Assembly: GCF_905212195.1 (NCBI RefSeq)
Contig: NZ_CAJMDQ010000057.1
Span: 1-18,057, forward strand
Origin: an uncultured Anaerotignum sp.
Lineage (GTDB): Bacteria; Bacillota; Clostridia; Lachnospirales; Anaerotignaceae
Direction of reading: 5' to 3'
Length of the DNA stretch: 18,057 nt
Shown: positions 7,080-13,356 of the stretch, in pieces
Layout: each line of letters begins with the position of its first letter
Position numbering within the stretch: the stretch's first letter is position 1
Program-made: the position numbers and the translations under genes
Notes under the pieces: generated by a model
Seen by the model: the letters and a program-made list of their open reading frames with translations, nothing else
Databases searched by the model: none
What the model was told of the DNA's origin: nothing

Positions 7080-7994
7080 TTATATGTGCATGGCCATCAT
7101 CAAAACCGTAATGATTAAAAGACTGAATGGCAGCATAAAGGAATTGAGCACTGCCGCAACGGAGCGATTATATCCGCAGCGTTCTGTATACACGGGAGCA
7201 ACGCTCAAAATAGGGCCAAAAACCAACAGCGCCAATACCTGACGGTACAGCAGCGGCAGCGGCAGGCAGAAATAAATAATCAACGCAAATGTAATGCCTG
7301 CAATCAAGCGGACAGAAATGACAGAAATCATATCTTTTGCTTCGCTGCGTCTGATTTTCGGCTCAAAGAGCAGACCAATCAGAAACATTGCCAAAAAGGC
7401 ATTTGCCTCTCCAATCATTCCCGCAATGGTATAAACGGGTTCAGGGAAGCGAAGATGCAGTCCTGCCATAACAATCATCAACAGATATGTCATAAAAGGC
7501 ATAGAGGAAAGCAATGTCCGGAAAAACTCTTTTTTATCCATCTGCCCTCTGCCCTTTGCCACTGTCATGGCAATGGAAAATGTAACACCAAAACACATCA
7601 TGGCGTTGCTCACATCAAACATGCAGATAATAGCAACTGCCTCTGCGTCGAAAAAGCTTTGCAGATACGGCAGTACGCAAAGTCCCAGATTATAGCCTGC
7701 ACAGTTGATGAGAAAAAAGGCACGTCGTGCACCGGCCATTTTTCTTGTCAGCAAAAGCACCAGACCAATGACAGCAAAGTTTGTCAAAAAACCCAGACCA
7801 ATGGGTACCAAATGGGTCTTACTCAATGTCAGTGTCGCAAAGTTATGGATAATGGACATGGGCAGTGTAATTTTCAACACCAGATTTGCCAAAACCCGAC
7901 TGTCCTCTGACCGAAACAATCCAATACTTTTCAGCGTAAAACCCAATGCAATGATCAGCAGAAAGCCTGCTGCCTTTACAATGATCGCTTCCAT
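7080..7994 (-). CDS. Second AEC-family transporter
   Basis: A 304-residue protein from the ATG at 7994, with about ten membrane segments and the AEC two-half layout. Recognisable stretches are LVLKITLPMSIIHNFATL in the first half and FGPILSVAPVYTERCGYN in the second. The frame opens at a GTG (8024), but GGGGAGG lies between that codon and the ATG, 9 bases before the ATG, so the ATG is the real start. It is clearly diverged from the AEC gene at 5991-6926, so this is not a fresh tandem duplication. No strong promoter is visible between the rplT terminator and this gene; transcription may come from readthrough or from a weak promoter in that 40-base gap. Substrate unknown. Confidence 0.87.
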   Translation of the reverse strand: MEAIIVKAAGFLLIIALGFTLKSIGLFRSEDSRVLANLVLKITLPMSIIHNFATLTLSKTHLVPIGLGFLTNFAVIGLVLLLTRKMAGARRAFFLINCAGYNLGLCVLPYLQSFFDAEAVAIICMFDVSNAMMCFGVTFSIAMTVAKGRGQMDKKEFFRTLLSSMPFMTYLLMIVMAGLHLRFPEPVYTIAGMIGEANAFLAMFLIGLLFEPKIRRSEAKDMISVISVRLIAGITFALIIYFCLPLPLLYRQVLALLVFGPILSVAPVYTERCGYNRSVAAVLNSFMLPFSLLIITVLMMAMHI

Positions 7995-8035
7995 TCCACA
8001 ATACCTCCCCAACAAATAATCCACAGAAAAAGAAA

Positions 8036-8071
8036 ATGGATAAAATCTTGCTTTTACAAGATTTTATCCAT
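8036..8071 (-). terminator. Terminator of the infC-rpmI-rplT operon
   Basis: A 15-bp perfect stem (ATGGATAAAATCTTG with its complement) and a 6-base loop, then TTTTCTTTTT on the minus strand, 21 bases past the rplT stop. Confidence 0.88.
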
Positions 8072-8092
8072 TATTTCCTACCCGAAAATTGA

Positions 8093-8449
8093 TTAGCTCA
8101 ATTTTGCTTTAGCTGTGTTTACCAGTGTTGTGAAAGCAGCGGGATCAGATACAGCCAGTTCAGCCAGCATTTTTCTGTTGATGTTTACATCAGCCAGTTT
8201 CAGGCCGTGCATCAGTTTGCTGTAAGAGATATCGTTCATTCTAGCTGCTGCATTGATTCTTGTGATCCACAGGCTTCTGTAATCTCTCTTTGTCTGTTTT
8301 CTGCCTGCGAAAGCAAATGCCATTGCTTTCATTACAGACTGTTTTGCTACTCTGTACTGTTTGCTTCTAGCACCACGGTAGCCTCTAGCCAGTTTCAGTA
8401 CTTTTTTATGTCTTTTTCTAGCGTTCAACGCGCCTTTTACTCTTGCCAT
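8093..8449 (-). CDS. rplT: 50S ribosomal protein L20
   Basis: 118 residues, the normal length. The N-terminus MARVKGALNARKRHKKVLK and the segment FAGRKQTKRDYRSLWITRIN are diagnostic. L20 binds 23S rRNA early in assembly of the large subunit. In Firmicutes and Proteobacteria it also represses its own operon, in B. subtilis by promoting early termination in the leader. AGGAGG lies 8 bases ahead of the ATG. Last gene of the infC-rpmI-rplT operon, followed by a strong terminator. Confidence 0.99.
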   Translation of the reverse strand: MARVKGALNARKRHKKVLKLARGYRGARSKQYRVAKQSVMKAMAFAFAGRKQTKRDYRSLWITRINAAARMNDISYSKLMHGLKLADVNINRKMLAELAVSDPAAFTTLVNTAKAKLS

Positions 8450-8480
8450 GTTAAAGTCCTCCTAAAAAATATCCTCGAAA

Positions 8481-8681
8481 TTATGCGTAAGGTAACAGTC
8501 TCTTTTTCACGCTGTTCAGAACAGTTTTGTCTACTGTTGTAGCGTGTCTCAGATTTCTTTTTCTCTTTCTGGACTTTTTACCAAGAATATGCTGTGTATT
8601 GGATTTCTGTCTTTTCAGCTGACCTGTTGCAGTGATTTTGAATCTTTTCGCTGCTGCTTTTTTTGTTTTCAACTTAGGCAT
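8481..8681 (-). CDS. rpmI: 50S ribosomal protein L35
   Basis: 66 residues, very basic, with the L35 signature MPKLKTKKAAAKRFKITATG and HILGKKSRKRKRNLR. A small protein of the large ribosomal subunit. The ATG has AGGAGG 8 bases upstream. Middle gene of the infC-rpmI-rplT operon: 50 bases after infC and 31 bases before rplT. Confidence 0.99.
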   Translation of the reverse strand: MPKLKTKKAAAKRFKITATGQLKRQKSNTQHILGKKSRKRKRNLRHATTVDKTVLNSVKKRLLPYA

Positions 8682-8731
8682 TTCGTATTCCTCCTAAAAA
8701 ACCATTTTGTTTACTTTTTTCTGCCGGCTTA

Positions 8732-9238
8732 TCAGCCTTTGGGCGCCAGGAACATTACCAAGCTCTTGCCTTCCATCTTAGGTTCTTTGTCAATCACACC
8801 AAATTCTGCTGTTTCTTTTGCAAAGTTTTCCAAAATCAACATGCCCGCTTTGGAATGACCGATTTCACGACCTCTGAAACGGATGCTTACCTTAACTTTA
8901 TCCCCGTTTTTCAAAAATTCGTTGGCCTTCTTGACCTTAACCTGAACATCATGGGTATCGATACTGGGGGACAAACGCAATTCCTTTACGTCCACTGTTT
9001 TCTGTTTCTTTCTCGCTTCTTTTTCTTTTTTCGCCTGGTCGAATTTGTACTTACCGTAGTCCATAATTCGACATACGGGCGGTTTTGCTGTCGGTGCGAT
9101 TTTCACCAGATCCAGCTTTCTTTCGTCAGCGATTTTCTGGGCGTCTCTGGAAGACATGATGCCGAGCTGTTCGCCATTTTCGTCAATCAGTCTAATTTCC
9201 TTGTCCCGAATTTGTTCGTTAATCATTAAGTCAGTAAT
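8732..9238 (-). CDS. infC: Translation initiation factor IF-3, apparent AUU start
   Basis: 168 residues counted from an ATT codon at 9236-9238. IF3 binds the 30S subunit and rejects wrong start codons and early 50S joining. The N-domain begins INEQIRDKEIRLIDENGEQLG; the linker and C-domain include PPVCRIMDYGKYKFDQ and VKELRLSPSIDTHDVQVK. The only ATG close to the conserved start (9224-9226) is 20 bases from the perfect AGGAGGT site at 9247-9253, too far; the ATT is 8 bases from it, and a TTG at 9242-9244 is too near. An AUU start is the classic autoregulatory feature of infC, since IF3 discriminates against it. Open frame continues upstream but through the structured leader, so I do not count it. 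First gene of the operon with rpmI and rplT. Confidence 0.95.
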   Translation of the reverse strand: MTDLMINEQIRDKEIRLIDENGEQLGIMSSRDAQKIADERKLDLVKIAPTAKPPVCRIMDYGKYKFDQAKKEKEARKKQKTVDVKELRLSPSIDTHDVQVKVKKANEFLKNGDKVKVSIRFRGREIGHSKAGMLILENFAKETAEFGVIDKEPKMEGKSLVMFLAPKG

Positions 9239-9414
9239 AGCCAAGCACCTCCTAAAAATTTTTTGAAATATTCCCTTTTCGGCTGCATAAAAAATAGCGC
9301 CGGAAGAAATCCGCCGCGCACACAGAAAAACAGAGGAACCCCTGTTTTGTACTACTGTATTAACCTTATCAGCCCATGCCATAAGGTGAGAAGCGGAACT
9401 TCTTCTTTGTTACC
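9239..9414 (-). promoter_or_regulatory. infC-rpmI-rplT leader, L20-leader-like attenuator
   Basis: The transcript should start near 9414 and run about 175 bases before the IF3 start. It contains in order: a hairpin of GAAG and CTTC arms, a stem CCTTAT/ATAAGG, a stem AAAACAG/CTGTTTT (9327-9348), a GC-rich hairpin (9297-9319) followed by a T run, then the AGGAGGT ribosome site. In B. subtilis L20 binds this leader and causes premature termination. The layout fits that class; the L20 binding site itself I cannot prove by eye. Confidence 0.7.
9289..9319 (-). terminator. Leader terminator of the infC operon
   Basis: Minus strand: GCGC, a two-base bulge, CGGA, short loop, TCCG, GCGC, then TATTTTTT. 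An 8-bp bulged GC-rich stem with a T run, about 50 bases before the infC start codon, as needed for attenuation of the operon. Confidence 0.65.
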
Positions 9415-9420
9415 TGAAAA

Positions 9421-9449
9421 ATTATATCACGCATTTTACTTTGCGTCAA
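9421..9449 (-). promoter_or_regulatory. Promoter of infC-rpmI-rplT
   Basis: Minus strand: TTGACG (9444-9449), a 17-base spacer ending in GTGA, then a perfect TATAAT (9421-9426). The strongest promoter in the window together with that of thrS. Confidence 0.9.
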
Positions 9450-9475
9450 TGTTTTTTTCAAATATTTTTAAAAAT

Positions 9476-9502
9476 AGAGCGGCACTAAGGTTGTGCCGCT
9501 CT
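9476..9502 (-). terminator. Terminator of thrS
   Basis: A 10-bp perfect GC-rich stem (AGAGCGGCAC with GTGCCGCTCT) and 7-base loop, followed on the minus strand by ATTTTT. It begins 14 bases past the thrS stop and separates thrS from the infC promoter. Confidence 0.9.
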
Positions 9503-9516
9503 TATTTTCATCTGAA

Positions 9517-11424
9517 TCAATCCAGAGCTTTTGTTTTGATTTCTTCCTGAATTCTTGCGATAACGTCTGCCAGATCCATCTGACCTTCTTCGCCGTTCTT
9601 TCTGGAACGCAGGGAAACTTTATTCGCTTCTTTATCCTTTTCACCTACAACGATGATATAAGGTACTCTTTCGTTTCTTGCTTCACGAATCTTGTAACCG
9701 ATCTTTTCAGCTCTGTTATCTGTCTGTACACGGATACCAGCTGCATCCAGTTTATCAGCAACTTCTTTTGCGTAGTCTGCGAATTTTTCAGAAATGGGCA
9801 GTACTTTTACCTGTACGGGAGCCAGCCATGTAGGGAACTGACCTGCGAAGTGTTCGATCAGGATACCGATGAAACGTTCGATGGAACCGAAGCATACACG
9901 GTGAATCATAACAGGACGTTTTTTGCTGCCGTCTGCTGCTGTGTATTCCAGTTCGAATCTTTCAGGCATCTGCATATCCAGCTGGATTGTACCACACTGC
10001 CATGTTCTGCCGATGGAGTCTTCCAGATGGAAGTCAATCTTAGGACCATAGAATGCGCCGTCGCCTTCGTTTACTGTGTATTCGATATGGTTTTCTTCCA
10101 GTGCGTTACGCAGACCGTCTGTAGCGATTTCCCAATCTTCATCGGAACCCATGCTGTCTTCAGGTCTTGTGGACAGTTCGATATGATATTTGAAGCCGAA
10201 CTGTTTGTAAACGCCATCGATCAGGCGGATAACGCCGCTGATTTCGTCTTTGATCTGTTCAGGTGTCATGAAGATATGAGCGTCGTCCTGGTTGAAGCAA
10301 CGAACACGCATCAGACCATGCAGAGCACCAGATTTTTCATGTCTGTGTACCAGACCGATTTCACCCATACGGATAGGCAGGTCTCTGTAGGAATGCATAT
10401 CCTGTTTGTAGATCAGCATACCGCCGGGGCAGTTCATAGGTTTTACAGCATAGTCTTCGCCATCGATAACTGTTGTGTACATGTTATCTTTGTAGTGTTC
10501 CCAGTGACCGCTTCTGTACCACAGGTCTCTATTCAGGATGATAGGAGTGGAAACTTCTACATAGCCTGCTTCTTTGTGGATCTGTCTCCAGTAATCCAGC
10601 AGTGTGTTTTTCAGTACCATACCATTGGGCAGGAAGAAGGGGAAACCGGGACCTTCTTCAAGCATTGTGAACAGTTTCAGTTCTTTGCCCAGTTTTCTGT
10701 GGTCACGTTTTTTCGCTTCTTCGATCATTGTCAGGTAAGCTTCCAGTTCGGATGCCTTGGGATAAGATGTACCGTAGATACGGGACAGCATTTTGTTCTT
10801 TTCGCTGCCTCTCCAGTAAGCACCTGCAACGGATGTCAGTTTGATTGCTTTTACAGTTTTTGTGCTCATCAGGTGAGGGCCTGCGCACAGGTCTGTGAAG
10901 TCACCCTGTTTGTAGAAGGAAATAACTGCATCTTCAGGCAGATCCTGAATCAGTTCTACTTTGTAGGGTTCTTCTCTTTCTTCCATGTATTTGATTGCTT
11001 CTGCACGAGGCAGTTCAAAGCGTTCAATAGGCAGATCTTCTTTTACGATCTTCTTCATTTCTGCTTCGATTGCTTCCAGTTCTTCAGGTGTGAAAGCTTT
11101 TTCTTTATCGAAGTCATAGTAGAAACCGTCTGCGATTGCAGGACCGATTGCCAGTTTTACATCAGGGTACAGTCTTTTTACAGCCTGTGCCAGAATGTGA
11201 GATGTTGTATGACGGAATGCCAGTTTACCAGCTTCGTCTTCGAATGTGCAGATGCTTACTTCTGCATCTTTGTCTACTACATAACGCAGGTCTTTTACTT
11301 CGCCGTCAACAATACCAGCACAAGCATTTCTTGCCAGACCTTCGCTGATGGATTTTGCGATATCCAGAACGGACATAGCGCTGTCAAATTCTTTTACTAC
11401 ATTGTCTTTCAGTGTAATCTTCAT
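9517..11424 (-). CDS. thrS: Threonyl-tRNA synthetase
   Basis: 635 residues, full length. It charges tRNAThr and edits Ser-tRNAThr. Domains in order: TGS (about 1-62), editing domain with His72 and His76 (HTTSH) plus Cys180 and His184 (CAGPH), class II catalytic core with motif 2 (around 355-383) and the zinc ligands Cys332 (MNCPGG), His383 and His508, motif 3 CFGSIERFIG (511-520), and an anticodon-binding domain from about 535 on. The ATG at 11422-11424 has AAGGAG 9 bases upstream; the frame continues upstream to 11547, but only through the T-box terminator, so the longer start is rejected. Regulated by a threonine T-box, with its own promoter and terminator. Confidence 0.99.
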   Translation of the reverse strand: MKITLKDNVVKEFDSAMSVLDIAKSISEGLARNACAGIVDGEVKDLRYVVDKDAEVSICTFEDEAGKLAFRHTTSHILAQAVKRLYPDVKLAIGPAIADGFYYDFDKEKAFTPEELEAIEAEMKKIVKEDLPIERFELPRAEAIKYMEEREEPYKVELIQDLPEDAVISFYKQGDFTDLCAGPHLMSTKTVKAIKLTSVAGAYWRGSEKNKMLSRIYGTSYPKASELEAYLTMIEEAKKRDHRKLGKELKLFTMLEEGPGFPFFLPNGMVLKNTLLDYWRQIHKEAGYVEVSTPIILNRDLWYRSGHWEHYKDNMYTTVIDGEDYAVKPMNCPGGMLIYKQDMHSYRDLPIRMGEIGLVHRHEKSGALHGLMRVRCFNQDDAHIFMTPEQIKDEISGVIRLIDGVYKQFGFKYHIELSTRPEDSMGSDEDWEIATDGLRNALEENHIEYTVNEGDGAFYGPKIDFHLEDSIGRTWQCGTIQLDMQMPERFELEYTAADGSKKRPVMIHRVCFGSIERFIGILIEHFAGQFPTWLAPVQVKVLPISEKFADYAKEVADKLDAAGIRVQTDNRAEKIGYKIREARNERVPYIIVVGEKDKEANKVSLRSRKNGEEGQMDLADVIARIQEEIKTKALD

Positions 11425-11483
11425 ATCCAATCTCTCCTTTTGCATGTGATTTTTTGCTTTGGAAAGTGCGATTTTTTTGCAAT

Positions 11484-11731
11484 AAAAAAATCCCGTCCAC
11501 TTTCCTTTCGGAAAAGGGACGAGAGTTATAATCTCCCGCGGTTCCACCCTTATTGTTTAGAAAACCACTCATTTTGACGATAACGGTGTCGGCCGTGCCG
11601 GATTAGGGCCACTCGGAGGTGGTTTTCGTACTCTTCTCAGGTGCAGGATACTCACAGCCACGACAGAAACTCTGCCGAGATATCCCTCTCTGACCACCCG
11701 AAAAGGACTACTGTCCTCGTCGACGTTTATA
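11484..11731 (-). promoter_or_regulatory. T-box riboswitch of thrS
   Basis: The whole T-box is present on the minus strand. The conserved antiterminator sequence AAGGGTGGAACCGCGGG is at 11535-11551. Stem I begins with GAGGACAGTAG (11713-11723 region) and carries AGAGAGGGA. A candidate threonine specifier ACC is at 11621-11623, preceded by GAAA and followed by A. The T-box UGGA would pair with a tRNA ending UCCA, fitting the U discriminator of tRNAThr. The competing terminator is at 11492-11523 with its T run at 11484-11490. Uncharged tRNAThr should allow readthrough into thrS. Together with the promoter this fills the 400 gene-free bases between thrS and the CorA-like gene. Confidence 0.95.
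11492..11523 (-). terminator. T-box regulated terminator of thrS
   Basis: Stem CTCGTCC with GGACGGG (one G-T pair), inner TTTCC/GGAAA stem, then seven T residues on the minus strand. It is mutually exclusive with the T-box antiterminator just upstream. Confidence 0.9.
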
Positions 11732-11737
11732 CATCAG

Positions 11738-11765
11738 ATTATATCACACAAAAATTTGCTGTCAA
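11738..11765 (-). promoter_or_regulatory. Promoter of thrS
   Basis: Minus strand: perfect TTGACA (11760-11765), 16-base spacer ending TGTGA, perfect TATAAT (11738-11743). Transcription should start near 11731, at the foot of T-box stem I. Confidence 0.92.
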
Positions 11766-11808
11766 CACTTTTTGCAAAAATTTCGCAGAAGATTTCCGGG
11801 AGCCAAAA

Positions 11809-11826
11809 AAGGTACATTCTACCCTT
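11809..11826 (-). terminator. Weak terminator of the CorA-like gene
   Basis: A short stem with one bulged G (AAGG-G-TA pairing with TACCTT) followed by a run of T on the minus strand, overlapping the stop codon of the gene. Low stem stability; may only partly stop transcription. Confidence 0.45.
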
Positions 11827-12733
11827 AAAACCACTTGTTTTTCTTAAAAAAGGCGATGCCAATGGCAATAAAAGCCACGGAAAGCACGATGACCATCAAA
11901 TAACCATGTTCCCATCCATACTCCGGCATCTGGAAATTCATGCCGTACCATCCTGCAATGAGGGTCAAAGGTAGAAAAATGGTTGTTACTACTGTAAAGA
12001 CCTTCATGGTGGTATTCAGACTGATGTCCACTTCCGCTTCATAGGATTCCCGAATCTGGGTCACAGCTTCCCGCAGGTTCAGTACATTCTGATAACTGCG
12101 CTCCATCCTTCTGGAAAGCATTTTAAAAGACCGCAGCGTCTTTCCGTCAAAAATATTATTCTCGTTTTCAATCACCACATCCAGCAAATTCAAAAATTGC
12201 TCATAATACCGTTTCATGAGCATAAGCCGCTTCCGCAGATGAATGATTTCTGACACAAAATTTTTCTTCTGGGATGTGATAAGTGCCTGTTCCAATTCCA
12301 GAATTTCTTTTTCGATTTTATCAAAAGCCACTTCTTCTTCCTTTGTCTGAGTTTCCAGAAAAAGATAAATAAGCCGTTGGAAAGAAATCCGTTCTCCCAG
12401 TCCTTCGGCACAATCCCGCAAAACATGTCTTACGTGCTGGGCTTTGGAGGTGAAAAACAACGCATAATCCTTCTCCAGATAAATGACCACACTGCCATGG
12501 CTGATGAGGACATTGTGGAAGTCCGGCATTTCCAGACTGATACAGTCATAATTTTCAAAACTGTCATAACGGGCAAAGCCAAAGCGCCGCGCATCCTCCA
12601 GAACACGATAAGAAATATTCCGCAGATGCGCCTGCTCCTCCATCATATCATACGTAAAAATACCGATGTACGCCCAATTTTCCGGCTGTTTCTCCACAAA
12701 CTGGTAGCCGCTTTCCTCAATCTGTAAATACAC
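11825..12733 (-). CDS. CorA-family divalent cation (Mg2+) transporter
   Basis: 302 residues from the GTG I prefer. CorA proteins are pentameric Mg2+ (or Co2+) channels with a large cytosolic N-domain, a long stalk helix and two C-terminal membrane segments. The signature GMN motif is present (GWYGMNFQMPEYGWEHGY), between two hydrophobic segments that fill the last 65 residues, and the chain ends with the usual basic tail (FKKNKWF). The central region has the expected long charged helices. The start: GGAGGGGG lies inside the frame opened by an ATG at 12754 and 8 bases ahead of a GTG at 12731-12733, so the GTG (VYLQIEESGY) is favoured. It lies 27 bases after the YbjQ-family gene, likely one operon. 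Confidence 0.92.
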   Translation of the reverse strand: MYLQIEESGYQFVEKQPENWAYIGIFTYDMMEEQAHLRNISYRVLEDARRFGFARYDSFENYDCISLEMPDFHNVLISHGSVVIYLEKDYALFFTSKAQHVRHVLRDCAEGLGERISFQRLIYLFLETQTKEEEVAFDKIEKEILELEQALITSQKKNFVSEIIHLRKRLMLMKRYYEQFLNLLDVVIENENNIFDGKTLRSFKMLSRRMERSYQNVLNLREAVTQIRESYEAEVDISLNTTMKVFTVVTTIFLPLTLIAGWYGMNFQMPEYGWEHGYLMVIVLSVAFIAIGIAFFKKNKWF

Positions 12734-12760
12734 TGCTTCCACCCCCTCCTGCATTTCACA

Positions 12761-13072
12761 TTATTTGAATTTTACTGCTGTACCATACGCCATAACTTCT
12801 GCTGCGCCCTGCATGATAGCACTTGTGGAAAAGCGAATGCCCACAATCCCATCTGCACCCAGACGTCTGGCTTCTTCTTCCATTCTCTGCATGGCAATGT
12901 CTCTGGCTTCTTCCATCATTTCTGTATATCCCTTCAGTTCACCGCCAACAATGGACTTCAAACCTGCGCCAAAGTCTTTGCCAATATTTTTGCTCTGGAT
13001 GGTGGCTCCTTTTACCAAACCTAAAACATCGTATTCTTTGCCCATAACCAGTTCTATTGTTGTCAATAACAT
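12761..13072 (-). CDS. YbjQ/DUF74-family protein
   Basis: 103 residues. The YbjQ family (UPF0145, once called heavy-metal-binding domain) forms small pentameric rings of unknown function. Family marks seen: TTIELVMGKEYDVLGLVKG at the start, a middle helix MEEARDIAMQRMEEEARRLGADGIVGIRF, and the closing MAYGTAVKF. Two ATGs are possible: the second (13070-13072) is 9 bases from AGGAG and gives the normal family N-terminus; the first (13078) is only 3 bases away. It is first in a probable operon with the CorA-like gene, 27 bases apart. That pairing might hint at a metal-related role but this is a guess. Confidence 0.93.
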   Translation of the reverse strand: MLLTTIELVMGKEYDVLGLVKGATIQSKNIGKDFGAGLKSIVGGELKGYTEMMEEARDIAMQRMEEEARRLGADGIVGIRFSTSAIMQGAAEVMAYGTAVKFK

Positions 13073-13109
13073 ATCCATTCGCTCCTTTCTTTATGCCGTG
13101 CTTTTTTTC

Positions 13110-13118
13110 ATCATATCA
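13110..13118 (-). promoter_or_regulatory. Extended -10 promoter of the YbjQ and CorA operon
   Basis: Minus strand TGATATGAT: a TG-extended -10 box (TATGAT at 13110-13115) preceded by GTG. No good -35 is visible at the matching distance, so the extended -10 would carry recognition. Confidence 0.45.
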
Positions 13119-13166
13119 CACAGTTTTTAGAAAAGAAAACATTTTATCTTACAAATATGTAAATTC

Positions 13167-13195
13167 TTGACACTAAAGATAAGTCATAGTAAACT
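13167..13195 (+). promoter_or_regulatory. Promoter of the 26-aa peptide gene
   Basis: Perfect TTGACA at 13167-13172, 17-base spacer, TAAACT at 13190-13195. The -10 box overlaps the inverted repeat at 13191-13206, so a repressor bound there would block transcription. Confidence 0.7.
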
Positions 13196-13206
13196 AAAAT
13201 TAGTTT
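13191..13206. repeat. 16-bp inverted repeat over the -10 and start site
   Basis: AAACTAAAATTAGTTT: two perfect 7-base arms around AA. It covers most of the -10 box and the expected transcription start of the small peptide gene, a classic repressor operator position. AT-rich sequence makes chance more likely than for a GC-rich palindrome. A TetR-type regulator gene lies 1 kb away, but no link is shown. Confidence 0.45.
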
Positions 13207-13238
13207 TAATTAACTTAAAAAGAAAAGAGGTGAACCAT

Positions 13239-13319
13239 ATGAAACAACATCGTTTTTGGGCTTGGGCAATGCTGTTCTGCGGATTTATGGCATTCTACAC
13301 CGGTTATAAACACAAATAA
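13239..13319 (+). CDS. 26-residue membrane peptide, unknown function
   Basis: An ATG with AGAGG 8 bases upstream, 26 codons, TAA, then an intrinsic terminator, all behind a TTGACA promoter. The peptide starts MKQHRFWAWAM and ends GYKHK: a single hydrophobic, aromatic-rich segment of about 16 residues (from Phe6 to Tyr20) between basic ends, so it should sit in the membrane. It is the only supported plus-strand gene of the window. Because it is monocistronic and complete with promoter, ribosome site and terminator, I regard it as real in spite of its size. I do not recognise the family. Possible roles include a small modulator of a membrane protein or a type I toxin-like peptide; no antisense antitoxin RNA was recognised. 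Confidence 0.7.
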   Translation: MKQHRFWAWAMLFCGFMAFYTGYKHK

Positions 13320-13327
13320 TTCTCACT

Positions 13328-13356
13328 GCATCATGAAACATTCATGGTGCTTTTTT
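13328..13356 (+). terminator. Terminator of the 26-aa peptide gene
   Basis: A 10-bp stem with one G-T pair (GCATCATGAA with TTCATGGTGC), 3-base loop, then six T residues. It ends over the stop codon of the convergent gene at 13355-13921. On the minus strand no T run follows, so it serves the plus strand. Confidence 0.88.

Noticed and set aside
9239..9382. Upstream extension of the IF3 frame
   Set aside because: It covers the leader hairpins and lies upstream of the AGGAGGT site; the family starts at INEQIR.
11384..11572. Short frame between thrS and its promoter as a leader peptide
   Set aside because: It runs through the T-box antiterminator and terminator; the RNA structure explains this sequence.
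9493..11577. A 694-codon plus-strand open frame
   Set aside because: It is exactly antisense to thrS, is rich in Cys and Phe as expected for a mirror frame of a coding strand, and resembles no protein family.
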